DNA of 64,000 nucleotides from Bremia lactucae (Eukaryota; Oomycota; Peronosporomycetes; Peronosporales; Peronosporaceae), in contig NC_090613.1 of NCBI RefSeq assembly GCF_004359215.1, forward strand, positions 5,382,774 to 5,446,773. Direction: 5' to 3'. Positions 1 to 11,648 of this stretch are shown here, piece after piece. A model generated the notes under the pieces. The model did not search any database, was not told the DNA's origin, and saw only the letters and a program-made list of their open reading frames with translations. Within the stretch, counting starts at the first letter, position 1, and every line of letters starts with the position of its first letter. The translations under genes were made by a program, and so were the position numbers.

Positions 1-1130
1 AATCCTGTGATGCACCCGAATCCACTAGGAGGGTCATCACCTGGTCATAGCCTCGTTCTTGAGCTATTGACCAGCAGGGTTGACGTCCAAAATTTCTAGA
101 CCTCAGGGACTATGCTACCCATTTGTTCCACAACTCTGAACCTACGGGTAACTTCAGAGTCCGCGTCAGTAGGGCATCCCGCCCCTACTACGCTCCAGCA
201 TTTCCCGACCCCTCAGTGGTCGATGCAGACTTCATGGGTCTCGCACGCAGGTTCTTGCCATCGCCCTTTGGGAGGGAGTCCTCAAGGTGGGCGTCTTCGC
301 TTCAGCAGGGACCCTGGCACAGCAGCGAGCCATCATATGTCCGAGCTTGCTGCGTTTATAGCAGACGACGTCTGCATTGCCCAACTCCATGGGAGTGGCA
401 TCTGACCTCTCGGCCGACGGCGTATACCAAGCTGTCGCCGAGGCACTGTTGTAGGATTGCTCCTTAACCAAGGCAATTTGGATTGCCTCTTCCATCGTCG
501 ACGGCACCTTTCTGAAAAGGGTCTGTCGCGTTGGGCCATGCCATAGCCCGTACATAGACGTAAGCACCTTAATGTGCTCCGGAATTGGACCTACAGTAAT
601 GGACGCCGACAGCGAGCGCATCTCTTGCACATACTCTTGCAAAGATCACCTTGCCTGTCGCGCTCCAAAGAAGCGCGCCTGAAGCAACACTTCGTTTTTA
701 GGCGGCTGGTACATGGCGCGAATCTTTTCCTTGAAGATCGCCCATGTAGGGAACGCCTTTCTGTCCGCCATAAGTGCCGAGTAAGCCTACTCTAAGGCCT
801 TACCGCGCAGATGCGACATGGAGTATGATACCATCCGGCTGTCGTCCTCGATGAGCTGCCTCTCGGCTAAAAGCCAGTGGACAATCGTGTGCGCTGCAGT
901 TCCAACAAACCTTGGCGGGTCCGTCCGAATGGGTCTCGGCTGACGTGGCCGGGTGAGAGCATCTCAACAGTCCTGTTGAGAGCCTCGCTTCGAGCCTGCT
1001 CATGCCTCAGCTTATCCTGAGTCTGAGTGACGGACTCCGTCGCAGCATGGCTCTGTGCCTCGAACGCGGCTCTCCGCTGTTGGAGCACAAATGCTCAAAC
1101 TGCTCCAACTGAGAATCATGTTGCTCAGGA
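1..1130 (-). pseudogene. Degenerate Ty3/Gypsy gag
   Basis: Broken minus-strand gag of a Gypsy-type LTR retrotransposon. It reads from about 1130 (N-terminal coiled segment with QLEQFEHL) down to about 230 in several frames. The capsid part and a C-terminal nucleic-acid-binding part are recognisable because the same protein is encoded on the plus strand at 45.2-46.2 kb and 51.2-52.2 kb. The zinc knuckle is damaged: the intact copies read CYKCGKRGHMMARC (CCHC), while here the second cysteine is Arg (CYKRSKLGHMMARC). Stops and frame changes make it non-functional. The window edge cuts the downstream part, so protease and pol are not visible. Confidence 0.8.
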
Positions 1131-1815
1131 GGACTACCCAGGAGCCTGGCCAGGGCTTGTTCAGCAAGTCCTGCGCCGTGTGCCCTGTTACCTCCTGATG
1201 ATGTTTGGAGGGTTGGGGGAAATGAGCCCAATCAATATTGAGGCTCATCCTCACGTGCACACGCAGAGATGCGGGTCGTGGGAAGGATTTAAGTGCCACC
1301 AAGTATAGGCGGGCATGTCTTAATGCGTCCACGCTCTATTTAGATATACACCCTAGCACAGCGAGGAAGCGGTTATACCGTCTTCTCTTATGGGCAGTGA
1401 GGTAGTTGTGGAGGGCGCCTTAGCGACCTCACCCAACGCACTAAGTACTCTGGTTTAGTGTCGTCACGGGAGCGGTGATTCGGCTCCTCGTGCACACTTA
1501 CTAAGTAGAAAGTAAATTTCAGACTGATTTATATCTAATCGCATTAAACATAAATACCAATTTTTTCCAATCAAAAATGTCATCTCTGTCGATAACACTA
1601 ATATGTATTGCGAGCGTATCTTTCTAAATACCTCGCGTAACGGATGACGCTAGCCGTCAAACCTCCTAATGTGAATGCACTATGTGCATCACATCCACAA
1701 GGGTTGGTCACAAATGTGCACCACACCCGAGTGTTGAATCTAATTACTATTATTTAGTAATTGACCATCCCCTTAAGTACACCAAGTGTACTTAACGGGG
1801 ACTGTGTAACATTAG
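1131..1815 (-). repeat. LTR of the gag-bearing Gypsy element
   Basis: This stretch matches 44285-44985 throughout in the same orientation, including a shared block around acgcagagatgcgggtcgtg. On the minus strand it begins TGTTACACAGTCCCCGTTAAG-like and runs straight into the gag N-terminus at about 1130, which fits a 5' LTR read on the minus strand. The exact 3' edge and primer-binding site are not clear. Confidence 0.7.
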
Positions 1816-2560
1816 GGCAACTTTAGCCTGTTACACCAGAGCCCCTAAGTTAATTATAGATTACCCCTAGGCTATATTAACGATCTTTGATTGGCTGGAG
1901 CGAATATCCCTGGAACTGAATAGATGACAGAACGGAAAAGCTTGCACTTCATACCATTCCATATTACCGTACCATACCCTTTCCATTTCTGAACACTACT
2001 ACTACTAATACTACTATGCATCAACTCGAAGATATCGTCCATACTCACTACAAATTCTTGGAATAGGCTCGCTTAGCAGTAAGCCGTCGATACCAAGATG
2101 AGGGCTTCTTGTTTACTTGCAAAAGAACATGTAGAGTTGGACACCGCTCCGATTTAAAGTCAGAACGATTCGTCTGGAACGCTCCTGTTCGGGGAACGCA
2201 ACTAAATAAAGCTTCCATGGCCGATCCAGATCTTCCACAGCCGATCAATCTTGATGCTTTGGGTACTTCAGATGATTAAGAACACTTTTCTTTTCCTCCT
2301 GCTACTGATTTTATTACTCATGCAGGTCCATAGTATTGTCTACTGCTCCGAAACAATGTTTTCTATAACTTCTTCAAAACAATGTTTCCTCGGTTGTGAT
2401 CGTCGTTTAACAGTTTAGCTTCCATACGTTAAGTTTGCAAGCTTCTGCCGTTTTCAGCTTCCATATGCAAGCCTTTGCCATTTTGTCATATATATATACG
2501 TACAGCCAGTCATAATTCGTCTATCAAAATGCAACTAATTATAGCTCGCGACTTAGCCTA
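1816..2560. other. No gene seen; AT-rich repeat debris
   Basis: I see no supported gene. The stretch holds short direct repeats (aaacaatgttt twice near 2351-2388; two imperfect copies of agcttccata...ttgcc near 2418 and 2456) and a TA-rich run near 2490-2502. It is probably a decayed LTR or non-coding part of an element. Confidence 0.4.
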
Positions 2561-3700
2561 GGGATTCTGCATTGGGGGAAGGGCTCGTTAGCGAAAACTG
2601 GGGGGAGGGTGTTAGCGGATCCCTTATTTTTACATATACAAAAATTAGGGAGCCGCTATTCACTACTCACTTTTCGCCAACTACCACTCGCTCACCATTT
2701 AAAAGACAATGGGATTGGCTGATTAAAAAAAAAAAGTTTATTTCGCTCGCGTTCCAACGAACGCTACACAGACTTTCATTTCCACTTAAATCAGCATTGA
2801 CTGCTTTTAAGAACTTACCAACACCACTAATGTGAGTCTAATATTGCGAGTGCTGCTATAAATTTACTTATTGCTGATGGAGGCTACATTGTGATTGTTC
2901 TGCACACAAGGCGAGTCGGGAACAAGAAAGAAGGTGCCATCGAAGCTGTTACTTTGCAGTGGCCATGCGCACCAAAAGCGGCAGCACGCTCCGCAAGTAA
3001 TCAATGCAAGCGTGTTCGAGCCCGCCATAGAACAGGCTGTAGATTTAACTTTGCAATTCGACGTGTTGGACAAGAAGGTCACTGGGCAGTTGAAGTTCGC
3101 ATATACAATCGCAATCACGAGCCCTTTACCGACCTAGCCGTTCTTCCGCAAGGACGCGCGCTGACAGATGAGCAACGCAAAGAAACAATCCAAGCTGCAG
3201 TTGATTGAAAGAAACATGTCAGAATAGTGGCCGCAATGCGCAATCGTGGGGTTTCAATAACCCCCCCGAGGTGTTTACAATTACAAGCAAGTAGAGCGTC
3301 TGCGCATCCTAGCTGGTTGATCGCCACTTGTTGCTCTAATTGATGGCCTTATAATTTTTTTTGCTGAATTTAATGCTCACCATCTACTGATCATTTTCCT
3401 TTTCGCTAAAATTTGCGCCGATTCAGTGCTGGGAAGGTTAATTGATCGACTCTACGAACAAGACAAACAGTTTTGGATTGCCTTTGATCACGTTGTGGGG
3501 GTAACGGCCACGCATCAAAATTTATCTTTGCCTACTGATTCATGGCTGGGAAACGTGTAGAAGATTACCTTTGGGCGTTACTGCATATACAACAGATGTT
3601 TGCTACCTTAATATTGGTACTAAAGTCATTTGTCACTGATCTTGAAATGGCGCAGTGACTGCATCTTGATGCCCTTGGTGCTGACGACGAATGGGGGGGC
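2561..3700 (+). pseudogene. Mutator-like element (MULE) remnant
   Basis: The plus strand at 2891-3208 encodes a FAR1-like N-terminal DNA-binding segment (RRVGNKKEGAIEAVTL, then CRFNFAIRR, then NHEPFTDLAVLPQGRALTDE), as found at the start of oomycete MULE transposases. Downstream pieces in other frames resemble the same family (VYNYKQVERLRILAG near 3270; SFVTDLEMAQ near 3625, like the TDRELA part of the DDE domain). The G-rich start at 2561-2630 may be the edge of a terminal inverted repeat. Stops and frame changes show it is dead. Confidence 0.55.
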
Positions 3701-4089
3701 ATTTCAGATACCGCCAAACGTAAATGATTAGTACGTGGAGATAGTTAAGTAAGTTTATTCTGCTCGTTGTTAGGGAAACAAGGGGGAATCTGACATAGCT
3801 ATCTGCATCGCTGAAATAGTCTATAAAATGAATTTCTTCGAAAAGTAGCTTCAAAGTTGTAGAAAATTGTGCATTCCAAAATCACCATGCGAGACGTTGC
3901 GGCAGAAAGTGCGGGTAGAAGGCGTGGATACAGTCACCACTGAGTCCGAAACAGGCCCGACACGGTCGAAGACGAAAAAATCGTGTAGCCGTAGCTCCTC
4001 AAAAATCGCGGTTCAGCAATTAAGGGGAACCTATTACTTCAAAGTTGTAAAAATTTGTCCAAGGCCTTAATCAAATTTCGAAGCCAGAC

Positions 4090-4440
4090 TGCTTCTTGAG
4101 TTGCGCTGTACAAACTCTAATACTCTGCTTCAGTGCTTGATGTCGCAGCGATTGGCTGGCGCTTGGAGTTCCATGAGATCGTTCCGCCGTTCAGGAAGAA
4201 GACATATCCTGTTGTTGAACGCCGGGTGTCTTTTTACCTGCCCAATTTGCATCCGCGAATCCAATGAGCTCTCCTTTGTTAACGCCGCTTAACACAATGA
4301 TGATATCGTTAGTCGTCTTCAAGTACTTGAGAATTCGCATGGCCGCCACCCAGTGTGACTTTTCGTAGCGCTCACAGAACTTGGCAACTTCGCCAACCGT
4401 ATGCGCGATGTCTTGTGGTATAAAAGTCGCTATGTTCATA
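4090..4440 (-). pseudogene. Ty1/Copia RNase H fragment, minus strand
   Basis: The minus strand encodes the RT/RNase H junction of a Copia polyprotein: DIAHTVGEVAKFCERYEKSH, then ILKYLKTTNDI and [14 protein letters not shown]. The reading is then broken and continues as the complement of the gacatatcctgttgttgaac block. It lies head to head with a plus-strand piece of the same domain that begins at about 4441. Confidence 0.7.
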
Positions 4441-4742
4441 AATACACTGAAGCAGAGTATATGAGTTTGTGCAGCGCAACTCAAGAAGACAAGACGTATA
4501 CGGCGACGACGATTTTCAAGACAATCAAGGACGCATAGCGCTGGCCAAGAATCCTGTCTACTCTTTCGCGCACGAAGCACATCGACATCAAGTTTTATTT
4601 CTTGCGTGAGAAGGTGGCAAGTGAAGTAATTGCGCTGGAGTACAAGCCGACGGAAGAAATGATCGCGGACGGGTTGACCAATGCTCTTTCAAGAGACAAG
4701 CACACCAAGTTCATCATGGTACTTGACATGGCGGCATAAAGG
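4441..4742 (+). pseudogene. Ty1/Copia RNase H C-terminus, plus strand
   Basis: The plus strand encodes the end of a Copia polyprotein. It starts at AEYMSLCSATQED (4446) and, after a frame change, continues with IDIKFYFLREKVASEV, MIADGLTNALSRDKHTKF and a stop near 4740. The domain order fits the last part of Copia RNase H. A purine run (aagggagag) and a TGTTGTAG at about 4773 follow, as expected for a polypurine tract and the 3' LTR start. Confidence 0.7.
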
Positions 4743-4772
4743 CATTACTTCGAGTGCACATCAAGGGAGAGT

Positions 4773-4870
4773 GTTGTAGATTGATGTGTTCATCGAAAAT
4801 GTTGCGCTTTATAAATATGCGTGTATAGGGGAAATATAGAAAGGGATCGTATGACAAGTATAATACGAAA
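4773..4870 (+). repeat. Probable start of a Copia 3' LTR
   Basis: TGTTGTAGATTGATGTG follows a purine-rich tract just after the stop of the Copia polyprotein, the usual position of the 3' LTR. Only the first hundred bases are plausible; no second LTR was found to set the length. Confidence 0.4.
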
Positions 4871-4954
4871 AAAAGTGTGTGGAAAAATCATGCTATGTTG
4901 CTCAGTCGGGTAAGGCATGACAATGCCATCTCACAGGTCACCGATTCGATACAC

Positions 4955-5095
4955 GGCATTTCAACAACAGGATATGTCTTTTCCTGAACAACGGAATGAT
5001 CTCATGTAACTCCAAGCGCTAGCCAACCGCTGCGACATCAAGCACGAAAGCAAAGTATATGTGTTTGTACAGCGCAACACTTTCGATGAAGACAT
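4955..5095 (+). pseudogene. Second Copia RNase H fragment, plus strand
   Basis: The plus strand reads [19 protein letters not shown], then a stop, then KAKYMCLYSATLSMKTS. This is the same RNase H segment that lies on the minus strand at 4090-4240 and on the plus strand from 4446. It is therefore a third, separately decayed copy. Confidence 0.55.
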
Positions 5096-5985
5096 CAATC
5101 TTCAACAAACAGCCCGCACGTCTCGCAAAGAATGGTGGGACAATTGTCTTTCTTCGCGGTGTATTGTTCTTCGTGAGATTTAAACCAGGACGACTAATGT
5201 CATCGCTGAAGCCATTTTGCGCCGGCTCTGAATTCGAGGGAGGATAAACTCACTGTTGCAACAATAAGTGTTCCGTCACCAACATTTCTTGACGACGCAA
5301 GAAGAGCCAATCAACAAGATAAGGCTCTTAAATGTTTGATGGATCACCTAAAAAATACATCACAACAATCCTTAGAAGGATTGTCGAAATTGTATCGATT
5401 TTCAATAGATCGATACACGATCAACAAGCATAAAAATTTCCAGTATTCTTGTGAGCGTCTTCGGGAAATATGTAGACAAAGTCCATCGATACGGACTGTC
5501 AATACTGCCGGAACAGGCAGATGTTGTAACGGGGCAGGGCATAGACCACTATCTTTACCTTTGACAAACTTCACAAGCACGAATGTTATTGCGGTCTTCA
5601 GCCGACAATGAGAATACCAGTGAGATCAATGACGCTCTCAATAAAGATGATAATTATACATCACCGCAGTGCGCATCGAGCGCACTGAATAAAAAACCGA
5701 GTCAGCAGGAGGATTCCTACTAGCTCGAAAAGCAGTGGTTCGTAAGTGCAGGTTCCATCGCTGATGCGGTAGACCGATACCCAGGAAAGGCTGACAAAAA
5801 TGGAAGACCACATGTTCTGTCTTAAGGTTTAACAACATTGTTTTACTGTCTAGGGCATATAGACCTAAACATCTTAAGCATGTAGTGACAAATATGAGCT
5901 TAAAGAAAGAAATGATCACGTAGTCCACCGCTAAGGCAGCGCATACAAGATCAATCTTCCTTTCAGGATGCGCACACATCCTACG
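5096..5985. other. No recognised gene; decayed repeat sequence
   Basis: Short ORFs on both strands (for example 5336-5611 plus, 5638-5979 minus) have no features I recognise. A small hairpin is visible at about 5391-5416 (gtatcgatt...agatcgatac). It lies between Copia fragments and an LTR relic and is most likely repeat-derived. Confidence 0.35.
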
Positions 5986-5989
5986 ATTT

Positions 5990-6335
5990 ACGTTTGATTA
6001 GAGACAAATAATAACAACCGCTTAGTATATGGAAAAAGATAAACTGTATTAATATATAAAGTCCTACGCACTAGTCCCCTCTAATAGTCCTGACTTCAGT
6101 ATAATTATATATAGCTATGTAGTGACTCGTTGCTCACCGCACATATCGCGGGTTTAGCAGCGATTGGTAAGATTGACATATGTCCTACATCAATCAAATA
6201 GCAGAATTGACTTGTTACTGCTACAAATTAGCTACCAAGATAATTTTATATAATATTCCTCGAATAGGATATAGTAATTTTGTAACGGGCAATCCCGTTT
6301 CACCACCCCCCTTAACCAACAATCATATAACCGAC
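5990..6335 (+). repeat. LTR relic, left copy
   Basis: The segment resembles 9925-10330 in the same orientation: aaactgtattaatatataaag versus aaactgtactaatatattaag, a shared cgattgg motif, a run of short TCAATCAAAT-type words, and a terminal acggg...ccccctta block. This suggests diverged LTRs of one family flanking 6.3-9.9 kb. The ends are approximate. Confidence 0.45.
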
Positions 6336-9300
6336 TATTATTATCTTAAAGAGTGGTCTTTTTGCGAAATGGAAGCACTTGTTGGCATTGCATACACTCC
6401 AACTCTGCCATCGATAACAAGACCATGCGGCGCCTATCTAAGCCATCAAACCTAGCGGCTGCACGGGTATGTGCAGCTTCAGACGTTCAGTCGTCGGCTG
6501 CAATCGGCAAACAGCCTGCAATTTCGATTGCCGGTGCACGTGATGAGTCGGACGTTTCTTCCAGGTTAAACAAAGTGCAAAGACAACCGTATTGCCCGGA
6601 GACGATTATGTTAGAGCTGTTGGTGCTGGAACATCGAATAAAGAAGTATTCGCGACGTTTTTCGGTTTGCTCGACCCATATGATGAGTATTCATCGTATA
6701 GCGACCGATTAAAATGACAATGTTGAGGATGATATCGGGCATCGTCAGGAACGAAGTCTTTATAAAGATCATGATACAACGTGTTAGCTTTCCTGCGAAC
6801 ACCAACCAAGATGAGAGGGACCGCAATATGTTGCGTGTTGCTTTTCAGAAGCAGCCTTGCTTACTGATGAAGACACTTTTTTTTCTTGTGGCCGGGATCA
6901 ACGATCATGTTACGATTCCGTTGTTCAACACAACTAGGCTTCATAGCCCTGGTGAGGACGGAAGTGAGTTATCTATCGACATCGATGGTACTTGGCGAGC
7001 GTCCCAACGATTTTAATCCCTTGTTTAAAACCTGAAGTGCCTTTGTATAGAATGCACTGAGCGTGGGCCGCGAGGCCTGGTTAGACACACTGGTTTCGGT
7101 TCGTCACCGGTTTAAACAGTGATTTTTGTATTAGGTGCATTCATTTAGCTGCACAATTCATTAAAAGCTATTTTTAATGTAAATTCGCGTAATTTTTTTT
7201 AAATATAATCTTTACAATAAACTAAACCCGGACACGTCCATCATCAAATAGGAACAAGGTTCCCAACTATAGTGCGAGGGTGGATAACCTCGCCAACGAA
7301 CGAGATAACTCGTTCGAAACTCTTTCGCCTCACGGTGGTTCGAGAAGCGTTCAACAAGGAAAAGTTTTTCTCCACTCGAATTTGTCAATAGATGTGAAGG
7401 AAGAGGGAAAATCGGGTTCGCCTCGTTCGACGAGCCCGAATCAACATCGTGATATGGATCACAACCTTTATTATTTAACGGAGGATCTTGACCACGAGCG
7501 ATTTCGTCACCTCCGAGTTAGAGGTGACGGTCGATAATATTTCTCGTGACCAGTTGAAAAGTTGTGTGCAGGTTGCGACTGATCAACTGGCGAACGAAAG
7601 GACACATCAGTCCCTTTAAAACGAGCTGGTGACAGCTCGTCAGAAGATCTCTCCCTTAGAGGACATCTTTAATGTAATCAGTGTAGCACAGGGTGCCCCG
7701 TTGAAGAGTCCTACTTTCTTACTATTTACGGAGCATTTACAAAACAAGAATATTCGATTCTATAAAATGGATCCCCCTGATCCTGCGGGTCCTGTTGGTG
7801 CACTTCCACACCTTCGTGATTTGTGTTCTTACCTCCTGCGACGCCCAATTAGATTTTATGCTGCCGAAGCTGATTGTAGAGGAAAATTGTTAACGACCCA
7901 GATACCAACCAGTCACTTGCAAGATGACTTAAGCTTAAAAACACACCAAACATGCGGAGTTGTATCAAAGTAAGAATATCTTACCAAAAACAGAGGGGAG
8001 GTTATCAATTTTCCTTTTTTTACGATAAACGATGTTGGTTGACACACTTAAAGTGCATTTTCTTTGAGTCAATTCGTACACCTTAATCCAAATTGAGCTT
8101 GCCTACGGGGTCGTCGTATGAGCGGTAACTTAAAGCGGTAACATGAGCGGTATTGCACTTGGTTCAATACGGCTCATCGACACCGCTCACACGGCGTCAT
8201 CGGAGGCAAGCCCAATACCGAACAGATAATTAAGAGCAATTGTGGCTTTACATACATTTGCCAAAAACTGAGCTCAGTTAACAACATAACAGTGCTCATG
8301 CCGTAAACATTTCGTGTTATCAAGCACGGGGACATAGATCAAGTATACAAGTACCTACACTTGATCCTAAATTAATCTTCCTAATCATCATCGTACTGTC
8401 TTTACCCCTTAACGTGTGTGTGCACTGTCATCCTGGTTAAAGGGATATCGCGCTATATAAATTTGAGTCTGCTATCTTTTATCGATTGGCGTCAAATGAA
8501 ATTGTTTGTGACCCCTCAATCGACTAGGGACTTTAGTGGCCGTTTATTTTGCCACTATAATTTACAAGGTGATGAGGCTAACGTCTTCACTGGGTCAGTA
8601 ACACACAATGGCTGTATGTGAGAGCAACTTTTGTCAGAAGGCCTGCAAATTCTTTTGACGCTGCTGGATCAGTAGAAGGCTCCATACTTACTGACCCCGA
8701 CCAATTTTTGACGATCCGCTTCGTCGTTGCGATTTCACAACAGCGTCAGATCCGCCTCCTCCGCTGACCCTAGCGAGAGGTCGACCGTTTCGCTTAGTGT
8801 TTCTAGGCACTGGGCGCGGAGAGGCGCAGCGACCCGTCTTTTGACAACGATTGTATTTTTGCAATCGTTTGTGACTAAAGAGCAAGGCTTTTCGCTCTCC
8901 ACAACGAGAGGTCCATTGGTTCGGGACCTCCGTTTTGTTGTCGTCTAGGCTCCAAAGTGGATGAAAGCCTGTCGCAGGCTGAAGTTCTCCTGTTCCGCTA
9001 TAGAGATCGCTTGGTCGAGCGACTCTTATTCAAGCCGGAATAGGTGAGTCTTAACCTCTGCAGGACCATTAATAAACCCAGTTTCCTGTTTTTGTTCATC
9101 AATTTGATGACTCACGATACAACTGACCAGGTATCGTTTATGCTGGGCAAGGTCACACTAGCCCTACTTCAAATGTAGGAGCTCGACTCGAGCCCTGGAT
9201 TTGGCACGTGGCGTCTCAAATGTTTGCCTGTCCGGGTCGTTAAGACCTCATACGACCCAAAAACTAATGGGTCGTAAAGCTTGAGACAAAGGCGGACATG

Positions 9301-9920
9301 CCAAATTTAACTTACGTTGCATCATCATTGGTGCGGCGAGCTTAAATGGTGTCGTCTAATCCGACGAACTCTCTTAAAAGGGAGTCGCCATCGATTGCCT
9401 TAAACTTAGAGATTTCTATCCTCAAGTTTTCGGGTCGACGCGGAAGCGTTGGCCTGATAGCAGCATGTAAATGATGCTGTCTCTACAGTTCTAACTGATG
9501 CACACCCTGTTCTCTCAACACTTCCGTGTGTTGAGAGCCTTGCAAATGAAAAAAGGCTCCTTTTTTGGGTCTTGTTGATTTCATGTTGTATGAACTCGAC
9601 TATGGCAGCATGCATTATCATCTGTGTTCAGAGTGAACAGCATGGCGCCAACGGCTAGTCCGCCTTTGACCGAACTCATGCGTTCGATCAGTCCCAATTC
9701 AAGGTCACTAAAATGAATGAACCTTTCACCCGTTACGTGGTAGGGGCTTGAAAAAGCCCTTTCCTTCTTTAGCGAGCATCTCCATGTTGGATGGAGCGTG
9801 CGTTGGCCGTTAAACGGACTACGAAGTGCTAACAGGTGTAACGGGCACCCTTTGCTAATACTGATAAGAGTACTAGTCAACCTGCACTGATTACAGTGAA
9901 GGCGGGGTGCCTCCACTACT
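6336..9920. other. LTR-flanked block without recognisable domains
   Basis: Open stretches occur (6353-6712, 6714-7016, 7280-7537, 7629-7973 on plus; 9581-9916 on minus). None shows a reverse transcriptase, integrase, protease or zinc-knuckle motif, a signal peptide, or a clear gene structure. A passage near 6600-6710, read as VGAGTSNKEVFATFFGLLDP, looks briefly coding but is soon broken. It is probably the internal part of an old or non-autonomous LTR element. Confidence 0.35.
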
Positions 9921-9924
9921 TTAC

Positions 9925-10330
9925 GTACATGACGTGCAGAGGAAGGTTTTATGTAGCTAGAAGTCTTAGCTACTAAAAGTTAATTCTAAGGCTTTTGGAA
10001 GGAGAAAAAGTAAAACTGTACTAATATATTAAGTTCTTGTAAAAAGATCTTGTATCTATTGGCTTGATATATATATATCTAACTATGCAATGCGCTTGCG
10101 CGACGCCTATACATGTCTTGTAACGATTGGCTGGGTTTAAACTCAAATCAATCAATAGAACTAATGTCTTATTGCGTCAATATTACCAGATTTGCTAATT
10201 TTGGAACTATTAAGTCAACATTAATAAGAGATAATGATTTTGTAATTCTTTATTTATTTCCTCTCCTTTTACATAATATTTATTATCCTCTTGTAGGAAA
10301 TGATATGTATTTAACGGGACCCCCCTTACA
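9925..10330 (+). repeat. LTR relic, right copy
   Basis: Partner of the relic at 5990-6335. Its start (acgtacatgacgtgcagagg) also recurs at 41385 and 62530 (acgtgcagaggaaga), so the family has several members in the window. It ends near ttaacgggaccccccttaca. Copies are too diverged to set exact termini by eye. Confidence 0.5.
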
Positions 10331-10701
10331 GACTCGAGTCTGTAAATGCATGCATACAATTAGCGAATCATTTCAAAAGCTGAAAAGATTTTACGATAGC
10401 TTTTTACCCGATTTTTGACTAAATTTTTATACTGAGAGAGATGAACGATTCCTAAAATCAAGCCGATAATCATATTAATCTGGCTTTAAATTTGCCACCT
10501 GGCACGTAATTCCATTGCAAAAGAAGCTTCAATATTGAATTTCAAGCTGCGCAATAGTTGTTACTTATCTAATTATCAGCTTTTAAATCAGCTTTGTATC
10601 ACCATTGGGTAATCATATAGAAAGAATCGAATTCAGAGTATCGAACACCTTCGCGCACACCACAGACGGGCAACTCACTGAGCTCCGCAAACTTTGACGG
10701 T
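10331..10701. other. Intergenic, upstream of ORMDL
   Basis: No coding feature is seen. This is the border between the repeat-rich block and the gene island and should hold the ORMDL promoter. No certain core element could be assigned. Confidence 0.4.
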
Positions 10702-11263
10702 ATGACAACACACCTGGACACGAACAAGAATGTAAATTGGATGGATTCCAAGGGATTTTGGACGTTCTACATTATGTTGTTGGCCTCACTATATATGACA
10801 ATGCCCATTGCCTTCCCCTCGCACGGCGACGCCCTCACTGCGGTGAACTTTATTCATGGCGTGGTATGTAATTTCTTTTGCTAACTCAGCACCTCCTTGT
10901 TCTCTGAGTACCGTAATGTTTGTGTTGTATACTAATATGATCGCCCCGCAGGTCTCGTTTGGCATCATGCATTGGGTTAAAGGCTCACCCGACGACAACA
11001 CGATCGGCGACTATCGTGAGCTCACATTTTACGAGCAGATTGACCAGGGACGCCCATGGACCAACACTAAAAAGTTTCTTATGATGATTCCCACGTTCTT
11101 GTTTCTGGCCGCCTCTGTTGCCACGGACTACGACACGCAACACCTCCTCATCAATTTCCCTATTTGGGCCACGCTGATTCTAGCCAAGCTGCCTGAACTC
11201 GACCGCGTGCGAATCTTTGGTATCAATTCTACGGTTGGTATTGACGACCACAAGAAAAATTAA
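10702..11263 (+). CDS. ORMDL: ORMDL family protein
   Basis: ORM/ORMDL proteins are ER membrane proteins that bind serine palmitoyltransferase and hold back sphingolipid synthesis. Exons are 10702-10863 and 10952-11263, joined in phase 0 across an 88-nt intron (GTATGT...CCGCAG, with an actaat branch-like site), giving 157 residues, close to the usual 153. Family landmarks are visible: NVNWMDSKGFW near the N-terminus, hydrophobic helices around residues 22-40, then HWVKGSPDDNT, ELTFYEQIDQGRPWT, TKKFLMMIPTFLFL and the C-terminal LPELDRVRIFGIN. The ATG is the first in the frame and sits just before the conserved N-terminal segment. It is the first gene of the island. The call rests on motif recognition and order, and I consider it firm. 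Confidence 0.93.
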
Positions 11264-11648
11264 CGGACGCTATATTGACAATGTCATATCAGCGAGTAGT
11301 GACGTTTCCATCTCTTGTAACCAAAATCAAGGTCAACAAGTCGAAATATACGAGTAGCTTTTTATCTTTCTTTAACTGCAACTTAGAAGTCTATAGTTGT
11401 TATCATGAAAGTGGCTTGCAATTACATCAACATTGCACTGAAATAATGAAAATCCATAAAGCGGCTGTATTAGTGCAGCTCACATAACATCTATCACAGC
11501 TTTTACGCGCTATAGATAGTTATCTTTCCCTGTTTCGGTCCTTCTCAACTAGTAGCGTCCTTGCTATTCAATGAACCGACGTCAAACAGAAACAGAAGTC
11601 TCCGACCAACTTTCGTGCCATAACAAATGGAGTACGCGCTGTGGAGCT
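11264..11648. other. Convergent 3' intergenic region
   Basis: The ORMDL and Rab5 genes converge here. Only short AT-rich sequence is seen, with no further gene. Confidence 0.5.

Noticed and set aside
4880..4950. tRNA-like stretch with A-box-like TTGCTCAGTCGG and B-box-like GATTCGATAC
   Set aside because: The acceptor and T stems do not pair and no clear anticodon arm forms. At best it is a decayed tRNA-derived SINE; not listed as a tRNA.
6353..7016. Possible secreted effector (RXLR or similar) ORFs
   Set aside because: No hydrophobic signal peptide, no RXLR/EER or LFLAK motif, and the frame is broken; treated as repeat interior.
7300..8250. Short repeated words (gagcggta, tcggttcg) suggesting an array
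   Set aside because: They are few, imperfect and unevenly spaced; neither a CRISPR-type nor a satellite array is present anywhere in the window.
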